In this document: in pieces, positions 8,075 through 16,892 of the stretch
Numbering within the stretch: the stretch's first letter is position 1
Layout of the letters: every line of letters starts with the position of its first letter
Assembly (NCBI RefSeq): GCF_014649395.1
Contig: NZ_BMSY01000009.1
Coordinates: forward strand, 310,001-374,000
From: Streptomyces aureoverticillatus
GTDB taxonomy: Bacteria > Actinomycetota > Actinomycetes > Streptomycetales > Streptomycetaceae
DNA: 64,000 nucleotides
Direction of reading: 5' to 3'
Notes under the pieces: model-generated
What the model was told of the DNA's origin: nothing
Seen by the model: only the letters and a program-made list of their open reading frames with translations
Database searches by the model: none
Program-made: the position numbers and the translations under genes

Positions 8075-9223
8075 GTGCGCATCACGGGAATCAGCACTCA
8101 CGTCGTCGGGACCCCCTGGCGCAATCTCACCTATGTGCTGGTCCACACCGACGAAGGACTGACAGGGGTCGGCGAGACCCGCATGCTCGGCCACACCGAC
8201 GCGCTCCTCGGCTATCTTCGCGAGGCCGAGGCCAACCACATCGCCGGTTCCGATCCGTTCGCGGTCGAGGATCTCGTACGCAGGATGAAGTACGGCGACT
8301 ACGGGCGGGCCGGCGAGATCGTGATGTCCGGCATCGCGGTCGTGGAGATGGCCTGCTGGGACATCAAGGGCAAGGCGCTCGGCGTGCCGGTGTGGCAGTT
8401 GCTGGGCGGCAAGGTGACCGACCGGGTCAAGGCGTACGCCAACGGCTGGTACACGACCGAGCGCACCCCGGAGGCGTACCACCGGGCGGCGCGGGGCGTC
8501 ATGGAGCGCGGCTACCGCGCCCTGAAGATCGACCCGTTCGGCACCGGGCACTTCGAGCTGGACGCGGAGCAGACCCGCTACTCGGTGTCCCTGATCGAGG
8601 CGGTGCGCGACGCCATCGGGCCGGACGCCGAGCTGATGCTGGAGATGCACGGCCGGTTCTCGCCCGCCACTGCGGTCCGGCTCGCCCGCGAGCTCGCGCC
8701 GTTCCGGCCCGCGTGGCTGGAGGAGCCGGTGCCGCCGGAGAACCTGAAGGCGCTGGAGAAGGTCGCGGCGCGGGTCGACATGCCGGTGGCGACGGGCGAG
8801 CGCATCCATGACCGGATCGAGTTCCGCGAGCTGTTCGAGAGCCAGGCCGCGGACATCCTCCAGCCCGACGTCGGCCACATCGGGGGCATCTGGGAGACCC
8901 GGAAGCTGGCGGCCACCGCCGAGACCCACTACATGCTGGTGGCCCCGCACAACGTGGGCGGACCCGTGCTGACGGCCGCCTCCCTCCAAGTGGGCTTCAC
9001 CGCGCCGAACTTCAAGATCCTGGAGCACTTCAACGACTTCGCGGACGCGGAGATCAAGAAGGTCGTGAAGGGCGCGCCCGAGGTCGTGGACGGCTACTTC
9101 GAGTTGTCCCACGAGCCCGGTCTCGGCGTCGAGCTGGATGTGGACGCGGCGGCCGAGTTCCCGCAGCAGCAGGCGCGGTTCGACCTGTGGGCGGACGGCT
9201 GGGAGAAGCGGGCGCCGAAGTGA
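8075..9223 (+). CDS. Enolase-superfamily sugar-acid dehydratase
   Basis: A 382-residue mandelate racemase/muconate lactonizing enzyme family member, most like the acid-sugar dehydratases (galactonate, arabinonate or related). The N-terminal capping domain is followed by the barrel. Barrel residues visible include KIDPFG, the metal-ligand region MLEMHGRF, WLEEPVPPEN, ATGERI, LQPDVGHIGG and APHNVGGP. The HGR triplet after the first metal ligand resembles galactonate/mannonate dehydratases rather than cycloisomerases. The GTG at 8075 follows a GGGGG-containing leader. It is first in an operon overlapping the zinc dehydrogenase by GTGA. Exact substrate (L-arabinonate, D-galactonate or other) is not resolved. 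Confidence 0.9.
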   Translation: MRITGISTHVVGTPWRNLTYVLVHTDEGLTGVGETRMLGHTDALLGYLREAEANHIAGSDPFAVEDLVRRMKYGDYGRAGEIVMSGIAVVEMACWDIKGKALGVPVWQLLGGKVTDRVKAYANGWYTTERTPEAYHRAARGVMERGYRALKIDPFGTGHFELDAEQTRYSVSLIEAVRDAIGPDAELMLEMHGRFSPATAVRLARELAPFRPAWLEEPVPPENLKALEKVAARVDMPVATGERIHDRIEFRELFESQAADILQPDVGHIGGIWETRKLAATAETHYMLVAPHNVGGPVLTAASLQVGFTAPNFKILEHFNDFADAEIKKVVKGAPEVVDGYFELSHEPGLGVELDVDAAAEFPQQQARFDLWADGWEKRAPK

Positions 9224-10248
9224 GCGGCCCCGACGCGGGCAGCAGGGCGGTCGTCGTCGACCGGCCGGGCCGGCACCGTCTCGTGCGGCGGGACGTGCCC
9301 GTCCCCGGCCCCGGCGAGGCCCTGGTGCGGGTCGCCGCCGCCGGGATCTGCATGAGCGACCGCGAGCTCTACGACGGCCACCGGGACGCCGCGTACGTGC
9401 GCTACCCGGTCACGCCCGGCCACGAGTGGGCCGGGACCGTCGCGGCCGTCGGCGCGGGTGTCGACGCCGGGCTGGTCGGGCGCAGGACGGTGGCCGAGGG
9501 CTTCCGGGCCTGCGGGACGTGCGAGCGGTGCCGGTGCGGGGAGACGAGCCTGTGCACCGGCGGGTACGCGGAGACGGGGTTCACCGAACCGGGCGCGTTC
9601 GCCGACCATCTCACCGTCCCGGCACGGCTTCTGCACCCGCTCGCGGACGACGCCGACCTGCGGGCCGCGGCCCTCCTGGAACCCGCCGCCGTGATCGCGG
9701 CGGCCGTGCGGACGGCCCGCCCGCGGCCCGGTGAGCGGATCGCCGTCGTCGGCGCGGGCACGCTCGGGATGCTCGCGGTGCAGCTGCTCGCCGCGTCGAC
9801 GCCCGCCGAGCTCGTGGTCGTCGACCCCCGGGCGGCGCGCGGCGAGCAGGCCCGGGTCTTCGGCGCGACCGCGGCCCTGAGCCCGGACGAGGCGAAGGAC
9901 ACGGGCGGCCACTTCGACCTGGTGGTGGAGACCGCGGGCGCGCCGCCCACCGCGGCCTCGTCCTGCCTGCTCGCGCGCCGCGGCGGCCGTGTGGTGCTGA
10001 CCGGGATGTTCACGCCCGGCGCCGTCGGCATCGACCCGGTGCACCTGTCCCTCAGCCAGTTGGAGATCCGCAGTGTCTTCGGCGCCTCGTCGGCGGCCTG
10101 GTCGGAGGCGGTCCGTGCCTTCGGCGTGGGGCTGCTCGACCCGGCGGCCCTCATCACGCACGAGTTCCCGCTCGAGGAGTTCGGCGAGGCGGTGGCGCTG
10201 GTCGGCGGCGGCGACCCGAAGACCGGGAAGGTGCTGCTCCGCCCCTAG
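9220..10248 (+). CDS. Zinc-dependent sugar/alcohol dehydrogenase
   Basis: A 342-residue medium-chain dehydrogenase/reductase. Catalytic zinc residues are expected at Cys in AAGICMSDRE and at GHE (TPGHEWAGTVAAVG). The structural-zinc cysteine cluster is present (CGTCERCRCGETSLC). A Rossmann NAD(P) motif VVGAGTLGMLAVQL lies near residue 175. The GTG at 9220 overlaps the stop of the dehydratase gene by four bases, so the two are translationally coupled. In this setting it could oxidise the free sugar to its lactone (the substrate of the SMP-30 protein) or a later alcohol intermediate. Confidence 0.92.
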   Translation: MSGPDAGSRAVVVDRPGRHRLVRRDVPVPGPGEALVRVAAAGICMSDRELYDGHRDAAYVRYPVTPGHEWAGTVAAVGAGVDAGLVGRRTVAEGFRACGTCERCRCGETSLCTGGYAETGFTEPGAFADHLTVPARLLHPLADDADLRAAALLEPAAVIAAAVRTARPRPGERIAVVGAGTLGMLAVQLLAASTPAELVVVDPRAARGEQARVFGATAALSPDEAKDTGGHFDLVVETAGAPPTAASSCLLARRGGRVVLTGMFTPGAVGIDPVHLSLSQLEIRSVFGASSAAWSEAVRAFGVGLLDPAALITHEFPLEEFGEAVALVGGGDPKTGKVLLRP

Positions 10249-10286
10249 CCGGGCCCCTCGGCACCCTTGCCGGGCCCCTTGACCGT

Positions 10287-10325
10287 ACGGCGGTACGGGC
10301 GCACCTGACTGCCCCGTACCGCCGT
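10287..10325. terminator. Hairpin between the dehydrogenase and the U32-like gene
   Basis: Perfect 13-bp arms ACGGCGGTACGGG (10287-10299) and CCCGTACCGCCGT (10313-10325) with a 13-nt loop, starting 39 bp after the dehydrogenase stop. It separates two transcription units and lies just upstream of the operator at 10347. Confidence 0.65.
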
Positions 10326-10346
10326 GCACCCATCACTCCGCACGAC

Positions 10347-10362
10347 GTTCGACATAGCGAAC
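10347..10362. promoter_or_regulatory. Perfect palindromic operator before the sugar-uptake operon
   Basis: GTTCGACATAGCGAAC has perfect GTTCG/CGAAC arms around 6 bp and lies 22 bp before the TTG start of the U32-like gene. The same architecture recurs before GH43 (21818) and, with mismatches, elsewhere. Candidate IclR binding site. Confidence 0.6.
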
Positions 10363-10383
10363 AACCTGAACCAAGGAGCACAG

Positions 10384-11394
10384 TTGGCCACCCCGCCCAC
10401 CCCGCCGTCGCCCTCCCCGGCGCCCTCCCCGTCGGCGTCGACGCCCCGGCGCCCCGGCGTCGACGCCCTCGCCCGCATCGGCCACGCCGTGCCGGTGCCC
10501 GACCCGGCGGGCGCGTCCCCGTACACGTTCCCCGACGGCGGCACCTGGCGCACCGAGATCCCGTCCGTGGAGGGGCCGGAGGCCCTGTCCGTCGTCCTGA
10601 AGGAGAGCGCGCGCCTCGATGTGCCCGTGCACCGCATCAGCCAGGGCAGCGGCGTGTGGATGCTCACCGACGCCGAGCTCACCGAGATGGTGGACACCTG
10701 CGCCGAACGGGACATCGAGCTCTGCCTGTTCACCGGGCCACGCGGCACCTGGGACACCGGCGCCTCCACCCGCACCGACTCCGGCGGCGCGGGCCTGCGC
10801 GCCCGCGGCCACGACGCGCTCGCCGGCTGCGTCGAGGACGCCCTGCGCGCCGCCGAGCTCGGCGTGCGGTGCCTGCTCGTCGCCGACGAGGGCGTGCTGT
10901 GGACGCTGCACCGCATGCGGACCGCCGGTGTGCTGCCGCGCGAGCTCACCTTCAAGCTCTCCGCGCTCACGGGCCCGGTCAACCCCGCCTCGTACGCCGT
11001 GTACGAGCGGCTCGGCGCCGATTCCCTCAATGTGCCCTCGGACTTGACGGTGCATCACCTCACCGAGATCCGCCGGGTGAGCCGGGCGCCGATGGACATG
11101 TACGTCGAGGCGCCGGACGACCTCGGCGGCTACGTCCGCATGTACGAGGTCGCGGAGCTGATCCGCTGCGGGGCCCCGCTGTATGTGAAGTTCGGCCTGA
11201 GCAAGTCGCCCGGCATCTACCCCTACGGCGCCCATCTGCGCGAGCACACCCTCGCCACCGCCCGCGAGCGGGTGCGGCGGGGCCGGCTCGTCCTCGACCT
11301 CCTCGCCCGGCACGGCGCCGACGGCGGCATGTCGCCGCTCGGCTCCCGGTGCCCCGGCGACCTCCAGCGCTTCCCCGTCCCGGAAGGGAACTGA
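10384..11394 (+). CDS. U32-peptidase-like TIM-barrel protein, first gene of sugar-uptake operon
   Basis: A 336-residue cytosolic protein resembling the barrel of proteins annotated as U32 family peptidases. It lacks the Cys-rich cluster of true U32 proteins, so the peptidase label should not be taken as function. Recognisable stretches are ELCLFTGPRGTWDTGAS, GVRCLLVADEGVLWTLHRM and GAPLYVKFGLSKSPGIYPYG. The TTG at 10384 is chosen because AAGGAG lies 5 bp upstream; the earlier in-frame codon at 10324 is inside the operator region. It is 3 bp from the ChvE-like lipoprotein gene. Linkage suggests a role in metabolism of the imported sugar, such as an aldolase- or isomerase-like step, but this is inference. 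Confidence 0.62.
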   Translation: MATPPTPPSPSPAPSPSASTPRRPGVDALARIGHAVPVPDPAGASPYTFPDGGTWRTEIPSVEGPEALSVVLKESARLDVPVHRISQGSGVWMLTDAELTEMVDTCAERDIELCLFTGPRGTWDTGASTRTDSGGAGLRARGHDALAGCVEDALRAAELGVRCLLVADEGVLWTLHRMRTAGVLPRELTFKLSALTGPVNPASYAVYERLGADSLNVPSDLTVHHLTEIRRVSRAPMDMYVEAPDDLGGYVRMYEVAELIRCGAPLYVKFGLSKSPGIYPYGAHLREHTLATARERVRRGRLVLDLLARHGADGGMSPLGSRCPGDLQRFPVPEGN

Positions 11395-11397
11395 CCC

Positions 11398-12507
11398 ATG
11401 CGCATCCGCACCCCGGCCGCGGTCCTGGTGACCGCGGGCCTGCTCGTCGCCTCCCTCTCCGCCTGCGGCCAGGAGGCCAAGGGCGGCAGCCGCTACAAGC
11501 CGGACGAGGGCAAGGGCAGCACCATCGGCCTCGCGATGCCCACCAAGGCCTCCGAGCGGTGGATCGCCGACGGCAACAACATGGCCAAGCAGTTCAAGAA
11601 GGCCGGCTACAAGACCGATCTGCAGTACGGCGACAACAAGGTCGAGAACCAGATCGCCCAGCTGGAGAACATGATCACCAAGGGGCGCAGTCTCCTGGTG
11701 GTCGCCGCCATCGACGGCTCCGCGCTCACCGAGGTCCTGCAGCGCGCGCACGACGCGGGCATCCCCGTGATCAGTTACGACCGCCTCATCCTCGGCACGG
11801 AGAACGTCGACTACTACGCGTCGTTCGACAACGAGCGCGTCGGCCGCCTCCAGGCCCAGTACATCGTCAAGAAGCTTCAGCTCGGCAAGCCCGACAAGGG
11901 CGGCGACAAGCACAACATCGAGCTGTTCGCGGGCTCGCCGAACGACAACAACACCAAGTACTTCTGGAACGGCGCCATGAAGGTGCTCCAGCCGTACTTC
12001 AAGAGCGGCCAACTGATCGTCCGCAGCAAGCAGACGAGGATGAACCAGGCCACCACTCTGGACTGGGACGGCGGCACCGCGCAGAAGCGCATGGACGACC
12101 TGATCAGCAAGAACTACGGCTCGGCCCGGGTCGACGCGGTCCTCTCGCCCTACGACGGCATCTCCATCGGCGTCATCTCGGCGCTGAAGAGCGCGGGGTA
12201 CGGCTCCAAGAGCCAGCCCCTGCCGGTCATCACCGGGCAGGACGCGGAGCTGGCGTCGGTGAAGTCCATCATCCGCGGGGAGCAGACCCAGACCGTCTTC
12301 AAGGACACCCGCAAGCTCGCCAAGCAGACGGTGGCGATGGGCGACGCGGTCCTGAACGACAAGAAGGTGAAGGTCAACAACACCACGGACTACGCCAACG
12401 GCAAGAAGACCGTGCCCGCCTATCTGCTCGACCCGGTCAGCGTCGACAAGTCCAACACCACACTCCTCGTCGACGAGGGGTACTTCAAGGCAGGACAGCT
12501 CAAGTGA
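11398..12507 (+). CDS. chvE: Multiple-sugar ABC substrate-binding lipoprotein (ChvE-like)
   Basis: A 369-residue periplasmic-binding-type lipoprotein of the ChvE group, which binds monosaccharides such as L-arabinose, galactose and glucose. The signal peptide ends in a lipobox (SLSAC) with Cys at about residue 22. The fold shows IGLAMPTKASERWIADG, VVAAIDGSALTEVL, GIPVISYDRLI and a late AVLSPYDGISIGVISALK segment, all usual in this group. It lies between the U32-like gene and the ATPase, overlapping the latter by GTGA. It delivers substrate to the MmsA/MmsB-like transporter. Gene symbol follows family naming. Confidence 0.93.
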   Translation: MRIRTPAAVLVTAGLLVASLSACGQEAKGGSRYKPDEGKGSTIGLAMPTKASERWIADGNNMAKQFKKAGYKTDLQYGDNKVENQIAQLENMITKGRSLLVVAAIDGSALTEVLQRAHDAGIPVISYDRLILGTENVDYYASFDNERVGRLQAQYIVKKLQLGKPDKGGDKHNIELFAGSPNDNNTKYFWNGAMKVLQPYFKSGQLIVRSKQTRMNQATTLDWDGGTAQKRMDDLISKNYGSARVDAVLSPYDGISIGVISALKSAGYGSKSQPLPVITGQDAELASVKSIIRGEQTQTVFKDTRKLAKQTVAMGDAVLNDKKVKVNNTTDYANGKKTVPAYLLDPVSVDKSNTTLLVDEGYFKAGQLK

Positions 12508-14069
12508 CGCGGCCCGTCCTGGAGATGCGCGGGATCACCAAGACCTTCCCCGGGGTCAAGGCGCTCTCCGACGTGCATCTGACCGTGCGCCCCGGGGAGA
12601 TCCACGCCATCTGCGGCGAGAACGGCGCGGGCAAGTCGACGCTGATGAAGGTCCTCAGCGGCGTGCACGAGCACGGCTCTTACGAGGGCGAGATCCGCTT
12701 CGAGGGCGAGAGCGTGGCCTTCAAGGACATCCGCGCCAGCGAGAAGCACGGCATCGTGATCATCCATCAGGAGCTGGCGCTCGTCCCGTACCTGTCGATC
12801 GCGGAGAACATCTTCCTCGGCAACGAGCAGGCGCCGCGCGGCCTCATCGACTGGAACGACACGCTGCGCAGGGCGAGCGCCCTGCTCAAACGGGTCGGGC
12901 TGCGGGACAAGCCGTCCACGCCGGTCGCCGACATCGGCGTGGGCAAGCAGCAGCTGGTGGAGATCGCCAAGGCCCTGTCGAAGGAGGTGAAGCTGCTCAT
13001 CCTCGACGAGCCGACGGCCGCGCTCAACGACGAGGACAGCGCCAAGCTTCTGGAGCTCATCCTGGAGCTGCGCGCGCAGGGCATCGCCAGCATCATCATC
13101 TCCCACAAGCTGAACGAGATCCGGCGCATCGCCGACTCGGTGACGATCCTGCGCGACGGGCAGACGATCGAGACCCTGACGGTCCGTGAAACGCCGGACT
13201 CCGAACCGCAGTTGTCGGAGGACCGCATCATCCGCGGCATGGTCGGCCGCGACCTCGACCACCGCTTCCCCGACCGCACCGTCTACGAGGGCGAGGACGC
13301 GGGCGCCCTCGCGCTCTCCGTCAAGGGCTGGACGGTCCGGCACCCGGTCGACCACCAGCGCACGGTCGTCGACGACGTGTCCCTGACCGTCCGGCGCGGC
13401 GAGATCGTCGGCATCGCGGGCCTGATGGGCGCGGGCCGCACCGAGCTCGCGATGTCCGTCTTCGGCCGCTCCTACGGTCAGTACGTCGCCGGGACCGTGG
13501 CCGTCGACGGGCGCGAGGTCTCCACGAAGACCGTCCCCGCGGCCGTCGACGCGGGCATCGCGTATGTCACCGAGGACCGCAAGCAGTACGGCCTGAACCT
13601 CATCGACAACATCAACCGGAACATCTCCCTGGCCTCCCTTCCGGGCATGCGCCGCCGCGGGATCGCGGGCCTGGTGGACGAGCACCACGAGCGGTCCGTC
13701 GCCGAGCGCTACCGGGCGTCGATGAACATCAAGGCCCCCACCGTCTTCGAGCAGGTGGGTCGGCTCTCCGGCGGCAACCAGCAGAAGGTCGTCCTGAGCA
13801 AGTGGATCCACGCCGACCCCGAGGTGCTGATCCTCGACGAGCCGACGCGCGGCATCGACGTCGGCGCCAAGTACGAGATCTACACCGTCATCGACCGGCT
13901 CGCCGCGCAGGGCAAGGCGGTGCTCTTCATCTCCTCCGAACTGCCGGAGCTGCTCGGGATGTGCGACCGGATCTACACCATGGCCGCGGGCCGGCTGACC
14001 GGTGAGGTCACCCGGGCGGAGGCCACCCAGGAAGTCCTGATGCGCCACATGACGGCGCACCGCAGCTGA
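12504..14069 (+). CDS. mmsA: Multiple-sugar ABC transporter ATP-binding protein
   Basis: A 521-residue protein with two ABC domains in tandem, as in MmsA/XylG/AraG. The first has Walker A GENGAGKSTLMKVL near residue 37, Q-loop IIHQELAL, and Walker B LLILDEPTAAL. The second has a degenerate P-loop (GLMGAGRTELAMSV), signature LSGGNQQKVVLSKW and Walker B VLILDEPTRGID. The second-site P-loop variation is normal in the family. The GTG at 12504 overlaps the chvE-like stop by four bases. A much longer open frame beginning at 10656 is only an accidental extension. It powers import of the monosaccharide bound by the lipoprotein. Confidence 0.95.
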   Translation: MTRPVLEMRGITKTFPGVKALSDVHLTVRPGEIHAICGENGAGKSTLMKVLSGVHEHGSYEGEIRFEGESVAFKDIRASEKHGIVIIHQELALVPYLSIAENIFLGNEQAPRGLIDWNDTLRRASALLKRVGLRDKPSTPVADIGVGKQQLVEIAKALSKEVKLLILDEPTAALNDEDSAKLLELILELRAQGIASIIISHKLNEIRRIADSVTILRDGQTIETLTVRETPDSEPQLSEDRIIRGMVGRDLDHRFPDRTVYEGEDAGALALSVKGWTVRHPVDHQRTVVDDVSLTVRRGEIVGIAGLMGAGRTELAMSVFGRSYGQYVAGTVAVDGREVSTKTVPAAVDAGIAYVTEDRKQYGLNLIDNINRNISLASLPGMRRRGIAGLVDEHHERSVAERYRASMNIKAPTVFEQVGRLSGGNQQKVVLSKWIHADPEVLILDEPTRGIDVGAKYEIYTVIDRLAAQGKAVLFISSELPELLGMCDRIYTMAAGRLTGEVTRAEATQEVLMRHMTAHRS

Positions 14070-14116
14070 AGCGCCCCCCGCGCCCCCTGACCCAGAACAG
14101 AAGCCGAGGCCCCGCC

Positions 14117-15346
14117 ATGACCACCACGACCACACCACCGAAGGACGCGTCCGAAGCGCCATCCGCACAGCGGTCCACCGGCGCGCTGCTCATCGACATG
14201 ATGCGCGCCAACATGCGCCAGTACGGCATGCTCGTCGCCCTGGCGTTCATCGTCATCCTGTTCCAGATCTGGACGGACGGCACCCTGCTCCTGCCGAGCA
14301 ACGTCTCCAACCTGATCCAGCAGAACGGCTACATCCTCATCCTGGCCATCGGCATGATGATCGTCATCATCGCCGGCCACATCGACCTGTCCGTCGGCTC
14401 GCTGGTGGCCTTCGTCGGCGCCATGTCGGCGGTGATGATGGTCAAACACGACATGCCGTGGGTGCTCGCCCTCGTCCTGTCGCTGCTCATCGGCGCGGTC
14501 GCGGGGGCGTGGCAGGGCTTCTTCATCGCGTACGTCGGCATCCCGTCGTTCATCGTGACGCTGGCCGGCATGCTGCTCTTCCGCGGCCTCACCCAGATCG
14601 TCCTCGAAGGCCAGTCGCTCTCGCCGTTCCCCGACGGATTCCAGAACATCGCCAAGGGCTTCATCCCGGAGATGGGCCCGTACACGCAGTACCACAACCC
14701 CACTCTGGTCATCGGCGCCGCGACGGTCGCGTTCCTGCTCTTCCGCGAATGGCGCCACCGCAAGCAGCAGTTGGCGTACGACCTCGACGTGACGCCGACG
14801 GGCCTGTGGGTGGCCAAGTGCGTGGCGATGACGGCCGCCGTGGTGGCGTTCACCCTGACGCTCGCCAGCTTCCACGGCGTACCCGTGGTGCTGCTCATCA
14901 TGTGCGGGCTGCTGATCACCCTCGGCTATGTGATGCGCAACGCGGTCATCGGGCGGCATGTGTACGCGCTCGGCGGCAACAAGGCCGCGGCGAAGCTGTC
15001 CGGCGTGAAGGACAAGCGCGTCACGTTCCTGATCTTCGTCAACATGGGGGTGCTCGCGGCGCTCGCGGGCTGTGTGTACGCCGCGCGGCTGAACGCGGGC
15101 ACACCGCAGGCCGGCCTCAACTTCGAACTCGAGGCGATCGCGGCCTCGTTCATCGGCGGCGCGTCGATGAGCGGTGGCGTCGGCACGGTCATGGGCGCCG
15201 TCATCGGCGGCCTCGTGCTGGGCGTGCTCAACAACGGCATGTCGCTGGTCAACATCGGCACGGATTATCAGCAGGTCATCAAGGGCCTGGTGCTGCTGGC
15301 CGCCGTCGGGTTCGACGTCTGGAACAAACGCAAGGTCGGGCGCTGA
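14117..15346 (+). CDS. mmsB: Multiple-sugar ABC transporter permease
   Basis: A 409-residue membrane protein of the MmsB/XylH permease family (BPD_transp_2). About ten hydrophobic segments are visible. The family motif ILAIGMMIVIIAGHIDLSVG lies near residue 75 and another in FELEAIAASFIGGASMSGGVG near residue 340. The first 30 residues are Thr/Pro/Ser-rich and cytosolic. It starts 47 bp after the ATPase and completes the importer. Such systems usually have only one permease gene, as here. Confidence 0.95.
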   Translation: MTTTTTPPKDASEAPSAQRSTGALLIDMMRANMRQYGMLVALAFIVILFQIWTDGTLLLPSNVSNLIQQNGYILILAIGMMIVIIAGHIDLSVGSLVAFVGAMSAVMMVKHDMPWVLALVLSLLIGAVAGAWQGFFIAYVGIPSFIVTLAGMLLFRGLTQIVLEGQSLSPFPDGFQNIAKGFIPEMGPYTQYHNPTLVIGAATVAFLLFREWRHRKQQLAYDLDVTPTGLWVAKCVAMTAAVVAFTLTLASFHGVPVVLLIMCGLLITLGYVMRNAVIGRHVYALGGNKAAAKLSGVKDKRVTFLIFVNMGVLAALAGCVYAARLNAGTPQAGLNFELEAIAASFIGGASMSGGVGTVMGAVIGGLVLGVLNNGMSLVNIGTDYQQVIKGLVLLAAVGFDVWNKRKVGR

Positions 15347-15365
15347 ACGCTTCGCTGGAGGAACA

Positions 15366-15451
15366 GTGCCGAACCTGCGGGCCCGTCGTGGCTGGTCGCG
15401 CCCACGCGGCGGAGCCGCATATTGACACAGTCCCGCGCCCCTTTGGGGCGC
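15366..15451 (+). repeat. Streptomyces-type intergenic element with hairpin
   Basis: This stretch between the permease and epimerase reads as a pattern I recall from many Streptomyces intergenic regions: a Gly/Arg-rich mini-frame of 19 codons (GTG 15366, stop 15423-15425) containing TGGCTGGTCGCGCCCACGCG, then AGCCGCATATTGACACAG, then a perfect hairpin GCGCCCC (15435-15441) TTT GGGGCGC (15445-15451). The mini-frame has a GGAGGA leader but is probably a passenger of the element. The hairpin may end or weaken transcription into the epimerase gene. Confidence 0.55.
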
Positions 15452-15478
15452 TCCCGTACCGCAGCAGAGGAGTCACAC

Positions 15479-16627
15479 ATGGAAACGACCAGACGAACCG
15501 TCCTGGCGGCCGCCGCGGCCGCGGGCCTCACCGTCGCCGCCACGGGCACCGCGCACGCGACACGGCCGACCGCGCCGTCCAAGGAACCCTTCGGCACCCT
15601 GCCCGACGGCACGAAGGTGCACCGCTGGAGCCTGGCGAACGGCGGCACCCGCATGAAGGTGCTGTCGTACGGCGGCATCGTGCAGTCCCTCGAACTCCCG
15701 GACAGGCACGGCCGGTACGTGAACGTGTCCCTCGGGTTCGACAACCTCGCCGACTACCTGACCGCCACCACGTTCTTCGGCGCGCTCATCGGCCGCTACG
15801 GCAACCGCATCGCCAAAGGCCGCTTCACGCTCGACGGCCGCAGCCACCAACTGTCCGTCAACGACGGGGAGAACAGTCTGCACGGCGGCGCCAAGGGCTT
15901 CGACAAGCGGGTGTGGGACGTCGAGCCGTTCACGGACTCCACCGGCGTCGGCCTGGTCCTGCGCCGCGTCAGCCCCGACGGCGAGATGGGCTACCCGGGC
16001 ACGCTGCGCACCAAGGTGACGTACACACTGACGGCGCGCGGCGACTGGCACATCGCGTACGCGGCGACCACCGACAAGGCCACGGTGGTGAACCTCACCA
16101 ACCACACGTACTACAACCTCGCGGGCGAGGGCAGCGGCGACGTGCTGGGCCACCACCTCCGGCTCGCCGCCTCCCGCTTCACCCCCACGGACACGACGCT
16201 CATCCCCACCGGGGAGCTGGCCTCCGTGCGCGGCACGCCCTTCGACTTCCGGCAGGCGAAAGCGATCGGCCGGGACATCCGCGCCGGGCACCCGCAACTG
16301 GTGACGGCCCAGGGCTACGACCACAACTGGGTCCTGGACAAGGGATCCACGCGCAGCCCCGAGCACTTCGCGACCCTGCGCGACCGGACGTCGGGGCGCA
16401 CGATGCGCATCGCCACCACCGAGCCGGGCGTGCAGTTCTACTCGGGCAACTTCCTGGACGGCACCCTGACGGGCCCGTCGGGACGCACCTACCGGCAGAG
16501 CGACGGGCTGTGCCTGGAGACGCAGCACTTCCCCGACTCGCCGAACCAGCCCTCCTTCCCGTCCACGGTCCTGCGGCCCGGGGAGGTGTACAGGTCGACG
16601 ACGGTGCACGCGTTCTCCGCGGACTGA
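15479..16627 (+). CDS. galM: Secreted aldose 1-epimerase (mutarotase)
   Basis: A 382-residue mutarotase that interconverts alpha and beta anomers of free sugars. A Tat-like signal (TTRRTVLAAAAAAG, cleavage after HA) indicates export. Family residues are present: SYGGIVQSLELPD, GRYGNRIAKGRF, the catalytic-His segment NLTNHTYYNLAG, and the Glu region EPGVQFYSGNF. The ATG at 15479 has AGAGGAG about 7 bp upstream. It follows the sugar importer by 132 bp and is probably read from it or from its own promoter. Action outside the cell on released arabinose, galactose or glucose fits the enzymes nearby. Confidence 0.93.
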   Translation: METTRRTVLAAAAAAGLTVAATGTAHATRPTAPSKEPFGTLPDGTKVHRWSLANGGTRMKVLSYGGIVQSLELPDRHGRYVNVSLGFDNLADYLTATTFFGALIGRYGNRIAKGRFTLDGRSHQLSVNDGENSLHGGAKGFDKRVWDVEPFTDSTGVGLVLRRVSPDGEMGYPGTLRTKVTYTLTARGDWHIAYAATTDKATVVNLTNHTYYNLAGEGSGDVLGHHLRLAASRFTPTDTTLIPTGELASVRGTPFDFRQAKAIGRDIRAGHPQLVTAQGYDHNWVLDKGSTRSPEHFATLRDRTSGRTMRIATTEPGVQFYSGNFLDGTLTGPSGRTYRQSDGLCLETQHFPDSPNQPSFPSTVLRPGEVYRSTTVHAFSAD

Positions 16628-16892
16628 GGGGACACGACGGCGACACGAACTCGCCTCAGGCCGCGCGCTACGGCGGCAGCACCGGCCGTGGCCGGGCAAA
16701 TGCACTCGACCCGCCCGCAATACGGGCAGACGGGAACCATGGATGGCGTCATGCCTTGCACTATGCCCTGTTGAAGTCAAGATTCCGTTAGAACCCAATG
16801 ATTATCGGATAGCACCCGGCGACGCGTCGGTACGTCCGGACGTTACGGTTATCGCCTGACAGGTACGTGGCGTGATGTGACGGGGACTTGAC

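Noticed and set aside
10656..12503. Upstream extension giving a 1137-residue ATPase
   Set aside because: It runs out of frame through the U32-like and ChvE-like genes; the GTG at 12504 with a GTGA overlap is the natural start.
15366..15425. 19-codon gene with a ribosome site
   Set aside because: It matches a recurrent intergenic element rather than a distinct peptide gene, so it is listed as a repeat.
16628..16892. Possible regulatory region before the phosphatase-like gene
   Set aside because: Only loose repeats of GACTTG and CGTGA are seen; no clear promoter, operator or hairpin could be supported.
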